From Streptomyces sp. NBC_01460 (GTDB lineage: Bacteria > Actinomycetota > Actinomycetes > Streptomycetales > Streptomycetaceae): a DNA stretch of 64,000 nt. This document shows positions 26,861 to 35,744 of the stretch, piece after piece. Where the stretch lies: the NCBI RefSeq assembly GCF_036227405.1, contig NZ_CP109473.1, positions 2,542,001 to 2,606,000 of the forward strand, read 5' to 3'. Made by a program: the position numbers and the translations under genes. The notes beneath the pieces were generated by a model. It ran no database searches. It had not been told where the DNA came from and was given only the letters and a program-made list of their open reading frames with translations. Position 1 is the stretch's first letter, and each line of letters starts with the position of its first letter.

Positions 26861-27325
26861 TCAGCTCTCCCAGATCTTGAAGGCCCTGACCGTATACGGC
26901 GACCGGGGCACCCAGGTGCCGCCGCCCGGGTAGGTCTCGAACTCGCCGGTCTCGGCGCACTCGGCCGACTGGTAGGTGGTCACGGGCCGCCCGGTGCGGT
27001 TCACCAGGGCCTGTGCGGAGCTGCCGGCCGGCAGCGGGACACAGCTCTCGATGTCGACGGTGGACAGCTCATGGACCTGTGCGGCCCCGGTGAAGTCGGG
27101 CTTGGCCCAGAGGCAGAGCTGCCCCGCCCCGCAGGGCGCGAGCCCCGCGGGTGCGGCCTGCGGCGCGCGGCGTGAGCGCTCCTGCCCGGCGGGCCCGTGG
27201 TGGACGGCAGCCCCGTGGTGGACGGCGGCCCCGTGGTGGACGGCGGGCGTGGCGCCGGAGGACATGGCCGTGGCCGGGACGAGCGCGGTGGCCGCCAGGG
27301 TGGCGGCGAGAACGGTCGTACGCAT
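26861..27325 (-). CDS. Secreted peptidase-inhibitor I36-like protein with VHHG repeats
   Basis: A 154-residue exported protein with a cleavable signal peptide (residues 1-22, ending ATAMSSGA). Residues 29-44 hold three copies of AVHHGA, encoded by an 18-bp DNA unit repeated three times (27195-27248). The mature domain, CGAGQLCLWAKPDFTGAAQVHEL...SCVPLP...AQALVNRTGRPVTTYQSAEC, is typical of the peptidase inhibitor family I36 (SMPI-like, beta-gamma-crystallin fold). Such proteins inhibit metalloproteases. GGGGG precedes the ATG. The histidine-rich repeat is unusual for the family and could bind metal; that is inference. Confidence 0.85.
   Translation of the reverse strand: MRTTVLAATLAATALVPATAMSSGATPAVHHGAAVHHGAAVHHGPAGQERSRRAPQAAPAGLAPCGAGQLCLWAKPDFTGAAQVHELSTVDIESCVPLPAGSSAQALVNRTGRPVTTYQSAECAETGEFETYPGGGTWVPRSPYTVRAFKIWES
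27195..27248 (-). repeat. Three tandem 18-bp units in the I36 gene
   Basis: CCCGTGGTGGACGGCRGC (last base G in the third copy) occurs three times head to tail, encoding the AVHHGA repeats. Confidence 0.85.
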
Positions 27326-27432
27326 GGTGGATCAACCCCCGTGGTCGAGCGAGCCGGGCGGCCCGCATGTCCGCACTCTGACCTGCGGGAGCGCGGGCCG
27401 GGAAGGGGGCGGGCGGCGGACCACCCTGATAG

Positions 27433-27470
27433 GCGACAGCCCCGCCGGAACCGTCCGGCGGGGCTGTCGC
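27433..27470 (-). terminator. Terminator of the MFS transporter gene
   Basis: A 17-bp perfect stem, GCGACAGCCCCGCCGGA (27433-27449) with its complement (27454-27470), closes a 4-nt loop, 63 bp past the MFS stop. Confidence 0.8.
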
Positions 27471-27532
27471 GTGCGCTGTGTTGACGTCCGGACCTCCGGC
27501 ATCCGCAGGGGCGGACCGGGGGCGGCGGAGGG

Positions 27533-29143
27533 TCAGATGTGGCCGGCGCCCATGCCCGCCTCGGCGTTGGCGCCGCGCTTGGTGAGCATGGCGACCAGGG
27601 CGGCGACCACCGCGACGATGCCCGCGACCATGAAGGCGGAGCTCATGCCCGACACGAACGTGTCATGGGCGACGCCCGTGATCTTCGCCGCGATCTCCGG
27701 CGGGGTGCCGGGGGCGACCGGCGGCATGCCGACCTTGACGGCGGACGACGCCTGGTCCAGCTGCGCGGGGTCGACCGGCGGGAGCCCCGCGGCCTTCCAG
27801 TTGTCGCCGAGCTTGGCGTCGACCTGGGCGGCCATGACGGCGCCGAGGACGGCCGTGCCGAGGCTGCCACCGACCTGCATGGCGGCCTGCTGGAGCCCTC
27901 CGGCGACTCCGGAGAGCTCCATGGGGGCGTTCCCGACGATGACCTCGGTCGCGCCGACCATCACCGGGGCGAGGCCGAGGCCGAGCAGACCGAACCAGAT
28001 GGACATGGTCAGCGTGCTGGTGCCGATGGTCAGCTGCGACATGCCGAACATGGCGACCGCGGTGAACACCATGCCGCCGACGAGCGGCACGCGCGGGCCG
28101 AGTTTGGTGATGGCGAAGCCCGCGAGCGGCGAGCCGACGATCATCATTCCGGTCAGCGGCAGCAGGTGCAGACCGCTGTCGACCGGGCTCATACCGTGCA
28201 CGTTCTGCAGGTAGAAGGTCACGAAGAACAGCCCGCCCATGAAGGCGAAGGCCATCATCACCATCAGCACCACCCCTGCCGAGAGGGGCACGGAGCGGAA
28301 CATGGCCAGCGGGATCAGCGGCTCCCTGACCTTCGTCTGGGTGAACGCGAACGCGGCGAACAGGACGACGGCGCCGACGAGGAACCCGATCGTCTTCGGG
28401 TCGCCCCAGCCCCACTCGGAGCCCTTGATCAGCGACCAGATCAGGCAGAACATCGCCAGCGACAGCAGCACGATGCCGCCGATGTCGAAGGACCTGGGCG
28501 CGTTCACGGCGCGGTGGTCCTTGAGGATCACCAGGCCGAAGACGAGCGCGAGCACACCGACGGGCACGTTGATGAAGAAGACGGACTGCCAGCTGACGTG
28601 CTCCACGAGCACACCGCCGAGGATGGGGCCGCCCGCGGTGGAGGCGCCGATCACCATGCCCCAGATGCCGATCGCCATGTTCAGCTTCTCGGCCGGGAAG
28701 GTGGCGCGCAGCAGGCCGAGCGCCGCCGGCATCAGCAGGGCGCCGAAGAGGCCCTGGAGCACCCGGAAGACGATCACCAGGGTCACGCCCTGGGAGAGGC
28801 CGATCGCGGCCGAGGCGGCGGCGAACCCCGCGATGCCTATCAGGAAGGTCTGACGGTGGCCGAAGCGGTCACCGAGCTTGCCCGCGGTGATCAGGGAGAC
28901 CGCGAGGGCGAGCATGTAGCCGTTGGTGATCCACTGGACGTCGGCGAGCGAGGCGCCGAGGTCCTGCTGGATGGCCGGGTTGGCGATCGCGACGATCGTG
29001 CCGTCGAGCGCCACCATCATCACGCCGATGGCCACGGCGAAGAGCGTCAGCCAGGGGTGGCCGCGCAGCCCTTTCGCCGGGGCGGGAACAAAGGTGTCTT
29101 CAGGCTCCCGCGGTGCCTTCTCGACAGTGGTCTGACTAGTCAT
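27533..29143 (-). CDS. DHA2-family (14-helix) MFS drug exporter
   Basis: A 536-residue EmrB/QacA-type proton antiporter. The first helix is followed by MVALDGTIVAIANPAIQQDLGAS (motif D1-like), and GKLGDRFGHRQTFLIG (about 87-102) is motif A. Antiporter motif C sits in GASTAGGPILGGVLVEHVSW. About 14 hydrophobic segments are visible. It likely exports hydrophobic drugs or metabolites. It is divergent from a TetR gene, with two operator-like palindromes between them, so repression by that regulator is expected. The predicted -10 box ends 7 nt before the ATG, with no ribosome site, so the mRNA is probably leaderless. Confidence 0.93.
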   Translation of the reverse strand: MTSQTTVEKAPREPEDTFVPAPAKGLRGHPWLTLFAVAIGVMMVALDGTIVAIANPAIQQDLGASLADVQWITNGYMLALAVSLITAGKLGDRFGHRQTFLIGIAGFAAASAAIGLSQGVTLVIVFRVLQGLFGALLMPAALGLLRATFPAEKLNMAIGIWGMVIGASTAGGPILGGVLVEHVSWQSVFFINVPVGVLALVFGLVILKDHRAVNAPRSFDIGGIVLLSLAMFCLIWSLIKGSEWGWGDPKTIGFLVGAVVLFAAFAFTQTKVREPLIPLAMFRSVPLSAGVVLMVMMAFAFMGGLFFVTFYLQNVHGMSPVDSGLHLLPLTGMMIVGSPLAGFAITKLGPRVPLVGGMVFTAVAMFGMSQLTIGTSTLTMSIWFGLLGLGLAPVMVGATEVIVGNAPMELSGVAGGLQQAAMQVGGSLGTAVLGAVMAAQVDAKLGDNWKAAGLPPVDPAQLDQASSAVKVGMPPVAPGTPPEIAAKITGVAHDTFVSGMSSAFMVAGIVAVVAALVAMLTKRGANAEAGMGAGHI

Positions 29144-29150
29144 GCACAGG

Positions 29151-29204
29151 ACGTTATGTCAGCCTCTGACAGTTGACAAACCAATTCACAAGACAGTAAC
29201 TGTC
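29151..29204. promoter_or_regulatory. MFS promoter and two TetR operator-like palindromes
   Basis: On the minus strand, TTGTCA (29179-29174) and TAACGT (29156-29151) form a promoter with a 17-bp spacer. The spacer contains the palindrome TGTCAG-CCT-CTGACA (29157-29171). A second palindrome, GACAGT-A-ACTGTC (29192-29204), lies 34 bp away centre to centre. Both fit TetR-dimer sites; the regulator gene diverges at 29259. Confidence 0.7.
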
Positions 29205-29258
29205 ACGTAGCTCACAGGTAGGCTGAGCAGGGCAAAGCAGGGAAAAGAGGTCCGGCAC

Positions 29259-29927
29259 GTGACACGCAGGCAGACATCCGGGGCTCTTCCGTCAGGGGCT
29301 CCGGCGGGGTTGCGCGAGCGCAAGAAGCGGCGCACCCGCGAAGCCCTGCTGCACGCCGCCCTCAGGCTCTTCACCACGCAGGGGTACGAGCGGACCACCG
29401 TCGACGAGATCGTCGACGCCGTGGAGGTCTCCCAGCGCACCTTCTTCCGCTACTTCGCCAACAAGGAGGCCGTCGCCTTCGCCGTCCAGGAGGCGGTCGA
29501 CGCCCGCTTCCTCACGGAACTGCGTCAACGTCCGGCCGCGGAGCCCCCTTTCGAGGCACTGCGCCGGGCCGCCCTGGGGGCGTGGAGCTCCCTCGCCGAG
29601 GCCGAGGACGAGGACGTCACGGCCGAACTCCAGATGCGCGCCTACCGGATGATCGAATCGACCCCCGCGCTGCACGCCGCCCACATGCGGCGCCACATCG
29701 GCCTGGAGCAGCAGACCGCTCTGGTGATCGCGGAGCGTGAGGGGCTCGACCTCGACACGGATCCGCGTCCACGCGTGGCCGTCGCCGCCTTCTCCGGCGT
29801 GATGCGGCTGACCGGACAGCTGTGGGGCCGCCGGAAGGACGCCGGAGTGGAAGCGCTCCGGGAGCTGACCGAACTCCACCTGGACCAGCTCGGACCTGCG
29901 CTCTCCGGGAGCTGGCGCGCCGCATAG
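29259..29927 (+). CDS. TetR family transcriptional regulator
   Basis: A 222-residue regulator. RERKKRRTREALLHAALRLFTTQGYERTTVDEIVDAVEVSQRTFFRYFANKEAV (about 19-71) is a standard TetR helix-turn-helix. The C-terminal domain includes LQMRAYRMIESTPALHAAHMRRHI and WGRRKDAGVEALRELTELHLDQL and should bind a ligand. The start is GTG at 29259 with AAAAGAGG upstream; TAGGCT at 29219-29224 is a likely -10. It is expected to repress the divergent MFS exporter gene and itself. Confidence 0.93.
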   Translation: MTRRQTSGALPSGAPAGLRERKKRRTREALLHAALRLFTTQGYERTTVDEIVDAVEVSQRTFFRYFANKEAVAFAVQEAVDARFLTELRQRPAAEPPFEALRRAALGAWSSLAEAEDEDVTAELQMRAYRMIESTPALHAAHMRRHIGLEQQTALVIAEREGLDLDTDPRPRVAVAAFSGVMRLTGQLWGRRKDAGVEALRELTELHLDQLGPALSGSWRAA

Positions 29928-29993
29928 GCACGTCCTTACGTGAACCGCACAGGTGTGCCGTACTCCTCATCGCCGCCGCATGGTCGACTTCAC

Positions 29994-30017
29994 AATGCCC
30001 CTGCCCCTTGGGGCATT
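29994..30017 (+). terminator. Hairpin after the TetR gene
   Basis: AATGCCCC (29994-30001) pairs with GGGGCATT (30010-30017) across an 8-nt loop, 66 bp past the TetR stop. The stem is modest. Confidence 0.5.
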
Positions 30018-30163
30018 TCGGACGCGCGACGGTCATCCGGCGCGCCGGAGCGTGGACCCGGCGCACACGGAGCGTAAGAGACGGGCGGTCAATTCCCCGC
30101 GGTCGAGTGATCCGTGTCACCCCTGCGACGACGCCGCGTGCGCGTCTCCTAGGGTGGGGCGCA

Positions 30164-31375
30164 GTGACTTCCTTCGACTCCTCCCCCACGCTCACCGCAT
30201 GGCGCGCGCTGCTCGCCATCGCGGTCGTGTTCGTGATGCTGGCGACCACCGGCTGGACCGCCGTGCGTCATCAGCACTCCGCCGCACCGCGCGAGATCGC
30301 GCTCGCTTCGTGGGCGAAGGACCGGATAGCCGGTCATGCTCTCCCGGACGTGGGCGCCCCGGCCTACCGGCTGGCCCACTTCTTCGCGACGCTGACCGCG
30401 GGCCAGCAGGTCGCCCTGGCCGACACGTACCCGCTGGTGGTGGGGAATCTGAACGGCGCGCCGGTCAGCTTGCGCTACCGGGCCAACCGGCACGCCCTGG
30501 AGCAGGCGGAGACGGCCGAGGAACAGCGGACGCGGGACGTGCGGCTCTCCCCGGACGGCCGCCATCAGTCCGTGGCCCGTCTGGAACGCTTCCGCTCCCT
30601 GCTCGCCGGTGACCGGCAGATCCTCGCCTTCGACCCGTCGGGTCGTGGCCGGGCCGCCGAGGTCTTCGGCGATCTCGACCGCGCCGAGCGGGTCTCGGTC
30701 GTCGTGCCCGGGGTGGACACGAACCTCCTGACGCTGGAGCGCACCGGCGTCAAGAAGAACGCGGCGCCGGTCGGCATGGCGCAGTCGTTGTACGGCGCCG
30801 AGCGCTCGGCGCGCCCCGGCTCCCGTACGGCGGTCATCGCGTGGGCCGACTACACGGCACCCGCCGGGATCGGCATGGACGCGGCGCTGGGCGGGCTCGC
30901 GAAGGAGGGGGCGGTGCGGCTGAACGCCCTGCTGGAGTCGCTGCCCGGCTCCTCGGACGTCTCGCTGTTCTGCCACAGCTACGGCTCCGTGCTGTGCGGC
31001 GTCGCCGCGCACAACCTGCCGTCCAGGGTGTCGGACATCGCGGTCGCGGGCAGTCCCGGCATGCGGGCGGACAGCGCCTCCGCGCTGCACACCCGGGCCA
31101 GGGTGTGGGCGATGCGGGACGCCGACGACTGGATCGCGGACGTGCCGAACCTGGCGGTCGGCGGTCTCGGCCACGGCGCCGATCCGGTCGACCCGGCCTT
31201 CGGGGCACGGATCGTGTCGGCGAACGGCGCGATCGGGCACAGTGGCTATTTCGAGCCGGGCACGGAGAGCCTCAGCAACTTCGCCGCGATCGGCGTGGGG
31301 GCCTACGAGTCGGTCAGTTGCGCACGTGCCGATGCCACGTGTCACCGGGAGATTTCCGGCAAGGAAGAGGTCTGA
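30164..31375 (+). CDS. DUF1023 alpha/beta hydrolase, membrane-anchored
   Basis: A 403-residue protein with an N-terminal anchor helix (about 13-32, ALLAIAVVFVMLATTGW). The exported part has VVGNLNGAPVSLRYRANR, RQILAFDPSGRGRAAEVFGDL, the lipase-like VSVVVPGVDTN strand and a nucleophile elbow FCHSYGSVLCG with the probable catalytic Ser, then DADDWIADVPN and GHSGYFEPG carrying the probable Asp and His. It is a paralogue of the protein at 34701-35744. DUF1023 hydrolases are common in actinobacterial envelopes; substrates are unknown. TAGGGT at 30150-30155 leaves an 8-nt leader before the GTG. Confidence 0.88.
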   Translation: MTSFDSSPTLTAWRALLAIAVVFVMLATTGWTAVRHQHSAAPREIALASWAKDRIAGHALPDVGAPAYRLAHFFATLTAGQQVALADTYPLVVGNLNGAPVSLRYRANRHALEQAETAEEQRTRDVRLSPDGRHQSVARLERFRSLLAGDRQILAFDPSGRGRAAEVFGDLDRAERVSVVVPGVDTNLLTLERTGVKKNAAPVGMAQSLYGAERSARPGSRTAVIAWADYTAPAGIGMDAALGGLAKEGAVRLNALLESLPGSSDVSLFCHSYGSVLCGVAAHNLPSRVSDIAVAGSPGMRADSASALHTRARVWAMRDADDWIADVPNLAVGGLGHGADPVDPAFGARIVSANGAIGHSGYFEPGTESLSNFAAIGVGAYESVSCARADATCHREISGKEEV

Positions 31376-31482
31376 CGCGCGTAGAAAGACGTCTGACGCG
31401 CGTAGAGGGCGGCGAACGGCCTGCCCGATTTCGCTTGTACCGAGGGGGGACGTTCGGGACCGTGCCACATACGATGAGGCAC

Positions 31483-32388
31483 ATGGGTGATGTGCTGGCC
31501 GGAATTCATGCCACCTGGGAGTTCGACACCGACTCCGTGCTCATCCGCTTCGAACGGGGAATCCGCGCACCGAAGCTCTTCCAGAGCCTGCGCGAGCGCC
31601 GCATTCCGTACGCGGCGCTGTCGTCGGTGACGCTGACCCCGGGCAAGCGGGGCACGGTGGTCCTCCACGCGGTGCCGAGACCAGGTGCCGATCCGCTGCT
31701 GGAGGCTGCGGCCGGGCAGCTCAAGGAGGGCAACGATCCCTACCGCCTGGTGCTGCCCGCCGAGCGCGAGACGCTCGCCGAGTACTACGCGGACGAGCTG
31801 CGCGGTGTGCTCCCGGACGAGGCGGACCTGCCCGCCGAACGCTTCATGGTGACGGCTCCCGAGGCGCCGATGCACTTCAAGGCGTACGACGGCCGGGCCG
31901 GCTTCGACGGCTCCCTCGTCTCCTTCCGGTGGTTCTGGACGGGTGCGTCGAGCGCCAAGTGGAAGGCGGGCGACCAGACCTTCCCCGTGGCGGAGCTCGG
32001 CGGGGTCGAGTGGCGTTCGCCCGAGGCCTTCGAGGGCTACTTCCGGCTGGTGCCGCGTGGCACGTCGGCGGAGTCCGAGGCCGGCGCGGATCCCGAGCCG
32101 GTGCCCGCGGGCCGTGTCCAGCCGGACCAGGATCCCGCGGCCGTCGTCTTCGGGCTGGGGTACGGCCCGGTGCACGAGTCGCTCCCCTTCGCCGCGGCGG
32201 TCCTGGAGTCGGTGCGCCGGACCCAGTCGGTGCCCGTGGCGACCGTCCCCGCGCCGGTGGGCGGCGCGCGGCGCGACCCCGCGGACATCGCCGAGCGGAT
32301 ACGCCACCTCGGGGACCTGCACCAGGCGGGCCTGGTGACCGACGCGGAGTACAGCGCGAAGAAGACGGAGCTGCTCGCCGAGCTGTAG
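31483..32388 (+). CDS. DUF4429/SHOCT domain protein
   Basis: A 301-residue protein. MGDVLAGIHATWEFDTDSVLIRFERG opens a first DUF4429 domain (about 1-120), and a second follows (PMHFKAYDGRAGFDGSLVSFRWFWTG, about 126-190). The end is a SHOCT motif, IAERIRHLGDLHQAGLVTDAEYSAKKTELLAEL (about 268-301), a short helical oligomerisation module. The ATG at 31483 has GATGAGG before it. Cytoplasmic; probably a membrane-lipid or protein-interaction factor, although the function is not known. Confidence 0.88.
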   Translation: MGDVLAGIHATWEFDTDSVLIRFERGIRAPKLFQSLRERRIPYAALSSVTLTPGKRGTVVLHAVPRPGADPLLEAAAGQLKEGNDPYRLVLPAERETLAEYYADELRGVLPDEADLPAERFMVTAPEAPMHFKAYDGRAGFDGSLVSFRWFWTGASSAKWKAGDQTFPVAELGGVEWRSPEAFEGYFRLVPRGTSAESEAGADPEPVPAGRVQPDQDPAAVVFGLGYGPVHESLPFAAAVLESVRRTQSVPVATVPAPVGGARRDPADIAERIRHLGDLHQAGLVTDAEYSAKKTELLAEL

Positions 32389-32405
32389 CCGTGACCGCGG
32401 TGGAC

Positions 32406-32452
32406 GGACCGCCGGCCCCCGTACCCGGGTAGGGGGCCGGGAGCGGCGGTCC
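32406..32452 (+). terminator. Nested hairpin after the DUF4429 gene
   Basis: GGACCGCC (32406-32413) and GGCGGTCC (32445-32452) enclose an inner GGCCCCC/GGGGGCC stem, 18 bp past the gene. Confidence 0.7.
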
Positions 32453-32504
32453 GCACCTCGGTATGACGCCTTCCGCCGCACTCCGCGCCTACGCTGACCC
32501 GATC

Positions 32505-33839
32505 ATGCCCACCTCTCCCGCCGGGCCCCCGCCCGCCGACGGTCCGCCGAGCGCCGCCCGCCGCACTCTGCGCGAGCTCGCCCACGGGCTGTCCTCCGCG
32601 TCCCACCCGCCGACCCCCCTGTTCGCCCGGTCGCCGAGGCTCTGGCTGCGGCTGCTGCCGTACGTCGCCGTGCTCGCCCTCACCTGCGTGTTCGTCCCCG
32701 TCACCATCCAGGTGCTGAGCCACGACTACGGGGTGTCCGGCGGGGTCGCCGGAGCTCTGGCCGTCGGTCAGGCCGCTCCCCTGCTGATGCTGGCGCACCG
32801 GCCGCTCCAGGCCTGGGGCATCGTCCTCGCCGCCGACGTCGCGGGCGCCCTGGTGCTGCTGGGGTCGCCCGAGCGGGACGGCACGATCTGGCCGTGGACC
32901 CCGCCGGTCATCGTCGGCTATCTCTTCGTGCTGCTGGCCCTCGGCCTCCGGGAGAGCCGGCGGACCGTGACCGCCGTGTGGCTGGCGACGGGCGCGGCCG
33001 GGCTGCTGCTGCATCTCGCCTCGCCCGGGCGCAGCGACGGCGGCGCGCTCCTGCTGGTCGTCCTCGGCGCGGTGGTGCTGGTGATCGGGGCGGCGGTGCG
33101 GGAGCGGAGCGAGGCCCAGTTGCGTCTCGTCGAGCAGGAGACGATCAGCGAGGCCGAGCGCGCGCAGCGGACGCTGCTGGAGGAGCGCACCCGGATCGCC
33201 CGGGAGCTCCACGACGTGGTCGCGCACCACATGTCGGTGATCACCGTGCAGGCCGACTCGGCTCCGTACCGGATCAGCGGGCTCTCCGAGGAGGCGCGGG
33301 CGGAGTTCGCGTCGATCGCGGCGGGCGCCCGGGAGTCGCTGGCCGAGATGCGGCGGCTGCTGTCGGTGCTGCGGAGTGACGGCAGCCGGGGCGAACTGGC
33401 CCCGCAGCCCGGCCTCGACCGGCTGCAGCAGCTGGTGGAGGCGACCGTGCGGGCGGGGCTGCCGGCCGAGCTGTCGCTGGCGACGGACGTGCGGGAGGCC
33501 GTGGAGCGGGGCGGCGTACCACCGGCGGTGGACCTGTCGGCGTACCGGATCGTGCAGGAGTCGCTGGCCAATGTCGTACGGCACGCGCCGGGTGCCAGGA
33601 CCCGGGTGTCGGTCACGGCGGGCGACGGCCATCTGACGGTGCTGGTCGTCAACGACCGGGCGGAGCGGCCCGGTTCGCCGCTGGAGCCGTCGGGGACGGG
33701 ACACGGGCTGGTCGGGATGAGGGAGCGCGTACGGTTGACCGGCGGCACGCTCGACACGGGCCCGCTGCCGGACGGCGGCTTCAGGGTGGCCGCCCGGCTC
33801 CCGCTGCCGCAGGCCCCCCTGACTTCGGAGGAACCGTGA
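32505..33839 (+). CDS. NarL-type sensor histidine kinase
   Basis: A 444-residue membrane kinase. About five hydrophobic segments lie between residues 47 and 198, with no large extracellular domain. The HisKA_3 dimerisation region ERTRIARELHDVVAHHMSVI carries the phospho-acceptor H236. HATPase motifs include YRIVQESLANVVRHAP (N box) and GTGHGLVGMRERV (G box). It phosphorylates the NarL-type regulator encoded next, whose GTG overlaps its stop by 4 bp. The signal is unknown; neighbours include two DUF1023 hydrolases and a membrane acyltransferase, suggesting an envelope theme. An ATG at 32463 is an alternative start. Confidence 0.92.
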   Translation: MPTSPAGPPPADGPPSAARRTLRELAHGLSSASHPPTPLFARSPRLWLRLLPYVAVLALTCVFVPVTIQVLSHDYGVSGGVAGALAVGQAAPLLMLAHRPLQAWGIVLAADVAGALVLLGSPERDGTIWPWTPPVIVGYLFVLLALGLRESRRTVTAVWLATGAAGLLLHLASPGRSDGGALLLVVLGAVVLVIGAAVRERSEAQLRLVEQETISEAERAQRTLLEERTRIARELHDVVAHHMSVITVQADSAPYRISGLSEEARAEFASIAAGARESLAEMRRLLSVLRSDGSRGELAPQPGLDRLQQLVEATVRAGLPAELSLATDVREAVERGGVPPAVDLSAYRIVQESLANVVRHAPGARTRVSVTAGDGHLTVLVVNDRAERPGSPLEPSGTGHGLVGMRERVRLTGGTLDTGPLPDGGFRVAARLPLPQAPLTSEEP

Positions 33840-34516
33840 CCATCCGCGTCATCATCGTCGACGACCAGGCCATGGTGCGGGCCGGGTTCGCCGCGCTGCT
33901 GGCCGCCCAGAGCGACATCGACGTCGTCGGTGAGGCCCCGGACGGGCGCAAGGGCATCGAGGTCAGCAGGACGACGCATCCGGACGTGGTCCTGATGGAC
34001 GTCCGGATGCCGGAGATGGACGGACTGGCCGCCGCCCGGGAGCTGTTGAGCCCTCCGGCGGGGGTGGTGCACCGGCCGAGGGTCCTGATGCTCACCACGT
34101 TCGACGTGGACGACTACGTCTACGAGGCGCTGCGCGCCGGGGCGTCCGGGTTCCTCCTCAAGGACGCCCCTCCGGCGGACCTGATCTCGGCGGTGCGGAT
34201 CGTGGCGGCGGGGGACGCGCTGCTCGCGCCGTCCGTGACGCGGCGGCTCATCGCGGACTTCGCGCGCCGGAGCCCCGCGACGCCGTCCGGTGGGGCCGCG
34301 TTGCGGCTGAACGGCCTGACACCGCGTGAGACGGAGGTCCTGGAGCTGATCGCCCGGGGCCTGTCGAACCAGGAGATCGCGGCGCGGCTGGTGGTGGCCG
34401 AGCAGACGGTGAAGACGCACATCGGCAAGGTGCTGGCCAAGCTCGGCCTGCGGGACCGGGCCCAGGCCGTGATCTTCGCGTACGAGTCGGGGCTGGTGAC
34501 TCCGGGGGAGGCGTAG
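33836..34516 (+). CDS. NarL/LuxR-family response regulator
   Basis: A 226-residue regulator. The receiver domain has D9/D10, phospho-acceptor D55 (VVLMDVRMPEMDGL) and a conserved Lys in GFLLKDAPP. The output domain is a GerE/LuxR helix-turn-helix, LTPRETEVLELIARGLSNQEIAARLVVAEQTVKTHIGKVLAKLGL (about 159-203). The start GTG overlaps the kinase stop (GTGA), so the pair is co-translated. It probably controls the neighbouring envelope genes. Confidence 0.95.
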   Translation: MTIRVIIVDDQAMVRAGFAALLAAQSDIDVVGEAPDGRKGIEVSRTTHPDVVLMDVRMPEMDGLAAARELLSPPAGVVHRPRVLMLTTFDVDDYVYEALRAGASGFLLKDAPPADLISAVRIVAAGDALLAPSVTRRLIADFARRSPATPSGGAALRLNGLTPRETEVLELIARGLSNQEIAARLVVAEQTVKTHIGKVLAKLGLRDRAQAVIFAYESGLVTPGEA

Positions 34517-34700
34517 CCGCCCCCGCGCCCCCTTCCTGCGGCTGCCCTCCTGGTCCGCGTGGGGTTCTCCCCCCGTACACCCCCTACCCCGGTATCACCG
34601 GACAGTTGGCTCCGCAGGGTGACGCCCTGTCACCTGCCGTCTTCCTACCTTCCTCTCCGGCACACCGACCGGTGTGCGCGAGCAGGACGGGGAGGGCGCG

Positions 34701-35744
34701 ATGCGCCGGTTCACGAGGACACTGGCCGCGGTCGCACTGGCGACCACCGTGGTGGCGGGGACGGCCGGCTGGGCGTCCGGGAACACCCAGAGGGCGGTGA
34801 CGGGTCCGCCGCCCGGCAGTGCCTCGTGGCGTGACGACGGGATGCTGGGGCGGCAGCTGCCCGACCCCGGCAGTGCGAGCCCGGCGCAGGTCCACCGTTT
34901 CTTCGGCGGGTTGAGCGCCTCCGAGCAGCAGGAGTTGCTGGAGCGGCACCCGTCGGTGGTCGGCAATCTGGACGGGGTGCCGCTGGAGCTCCGCTACCGC
35001 GCCAACTCCCGGGCTCTGCGCGCCTCGCACGACCCCCGGTACGCCTCGCTCGCCGCGTCCGGCCGGCAGATCCTCGCCTTCGATCCGCGCGGGCGCGGCC
35101 AGGTCGCCGAGGTGTTCGGGGACCTCCGCTCCGCCCGTCATGTGTCGGTCGTCGTACCGGGGTCGGACATCGACGCCGGGACCTTCGACCGGCGCGGTGA
35201 CGTGTACGGCACTCCGGCGGGCATGGCGAGGGCGCTGTACGCCGAGACGGGTCCGGGCAGTGCGGTGATCGCCTGGGCCGGGTACACCACACCGGTCGGC
35301 CTCGGCCTGGACGCGGCGACCGGAGGACTGGCCGAGGCGGGCGCGGAGCGGCTGACCCGGTTCACCGCGGGGCTGGCGGCGGACGGGCTGCCCGCGCCCG
35401 TCGTGTTCTGCCACAGCTACGGCTCGGTGGTGTGCGGGATCGCGGCCTCCGGGCTCGGTGCCACGGACCTGGTGGTGCTGGGCTCCCCCGGGATGCGCGC
35501 CGACGACGTCGCCGGACTGCACACCGGAGCACGCGTCTGGGCCGCCAAGGACGACACCGACTGGATCGACGACGTGCCGCATGTCGAGGTCGCGGGGCTC
35601 GGGCACGGCGCCGACCCGGCGGACGAGGAATTCGGCGCGCGCCGGGTGCCCGCCGAGGACGCGCAGGGCCACACCGGGTACTTCGCCCCCGGCACGGACT
35701 CGCTGGACGCGTTCGCCGCGATCGCCGAGGGGGTCTCCCGATGA
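34701..35744 (+). CDS. DUF1023 alpha/beta hydrolase, secreted
   Basis: A 347-residue protein with a signal peptide (about 1-28, ALATTVVAGTAGWASG). It matches the 30164 paralogue throughout: VVGNLDGVPLELRYRANS, RQILAFDPRGRGQVAEVFGDL, HVSVVVPGSDID, nucleophile elbow FCHSYGSVVCG, DDTDWIDDVPH and GHTGYFAPG. GGGGAGGGCG precedes the ATG at 34701. The following acyltransferase gene begins inside its stop codon (ATGA), so the two are translationally coupled, suggesting a hydrolase/acyltransferase pair acting on the same exported substrate. Confidence 0.9.
   Translation: MRRFTRTLAAVALATTVVAGTAGWASGNTQRAVTGPPPGSASWRDDGMLGRQLPDPGSASPAQVHRFFGGLSASEQQELLERHPSVVGNLDGVPLELRYRANSRALRASHDPRYASLAASGRQILAFDPRGRGQVAEVFGDLRSARHVSVVVPGSDIDAGTFDRRGDVYGTPAGMARALYAETGPGSAVIAWAGYTTPVGLGLDAATGGLAEAGAERLTRFTAGLAADGLPAPVVFCHSYGSVVCGIAASGLGATDLVVLGSPGMRADDVAGLHTGARVWAAKDDTDWIDDVPHVEVAGLGHGADPADEEFGARRVPAEDAQGHTGYFAPGTDSLDAFAAIAEGVSR

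Noticed and set aside
23922..26960. A 1,012-codon open frame on the minus strand
   Set aside because: It is the antisense shadow of aceE; the high GC at codon position three creates long open frames on the opposite strand.
27539..29176. A 545-codon plus-strand frame
   Set aside because: Antisense shadow of the MFS transporter; no similarity and very unusual composition (His/Asp/Arg-rich).
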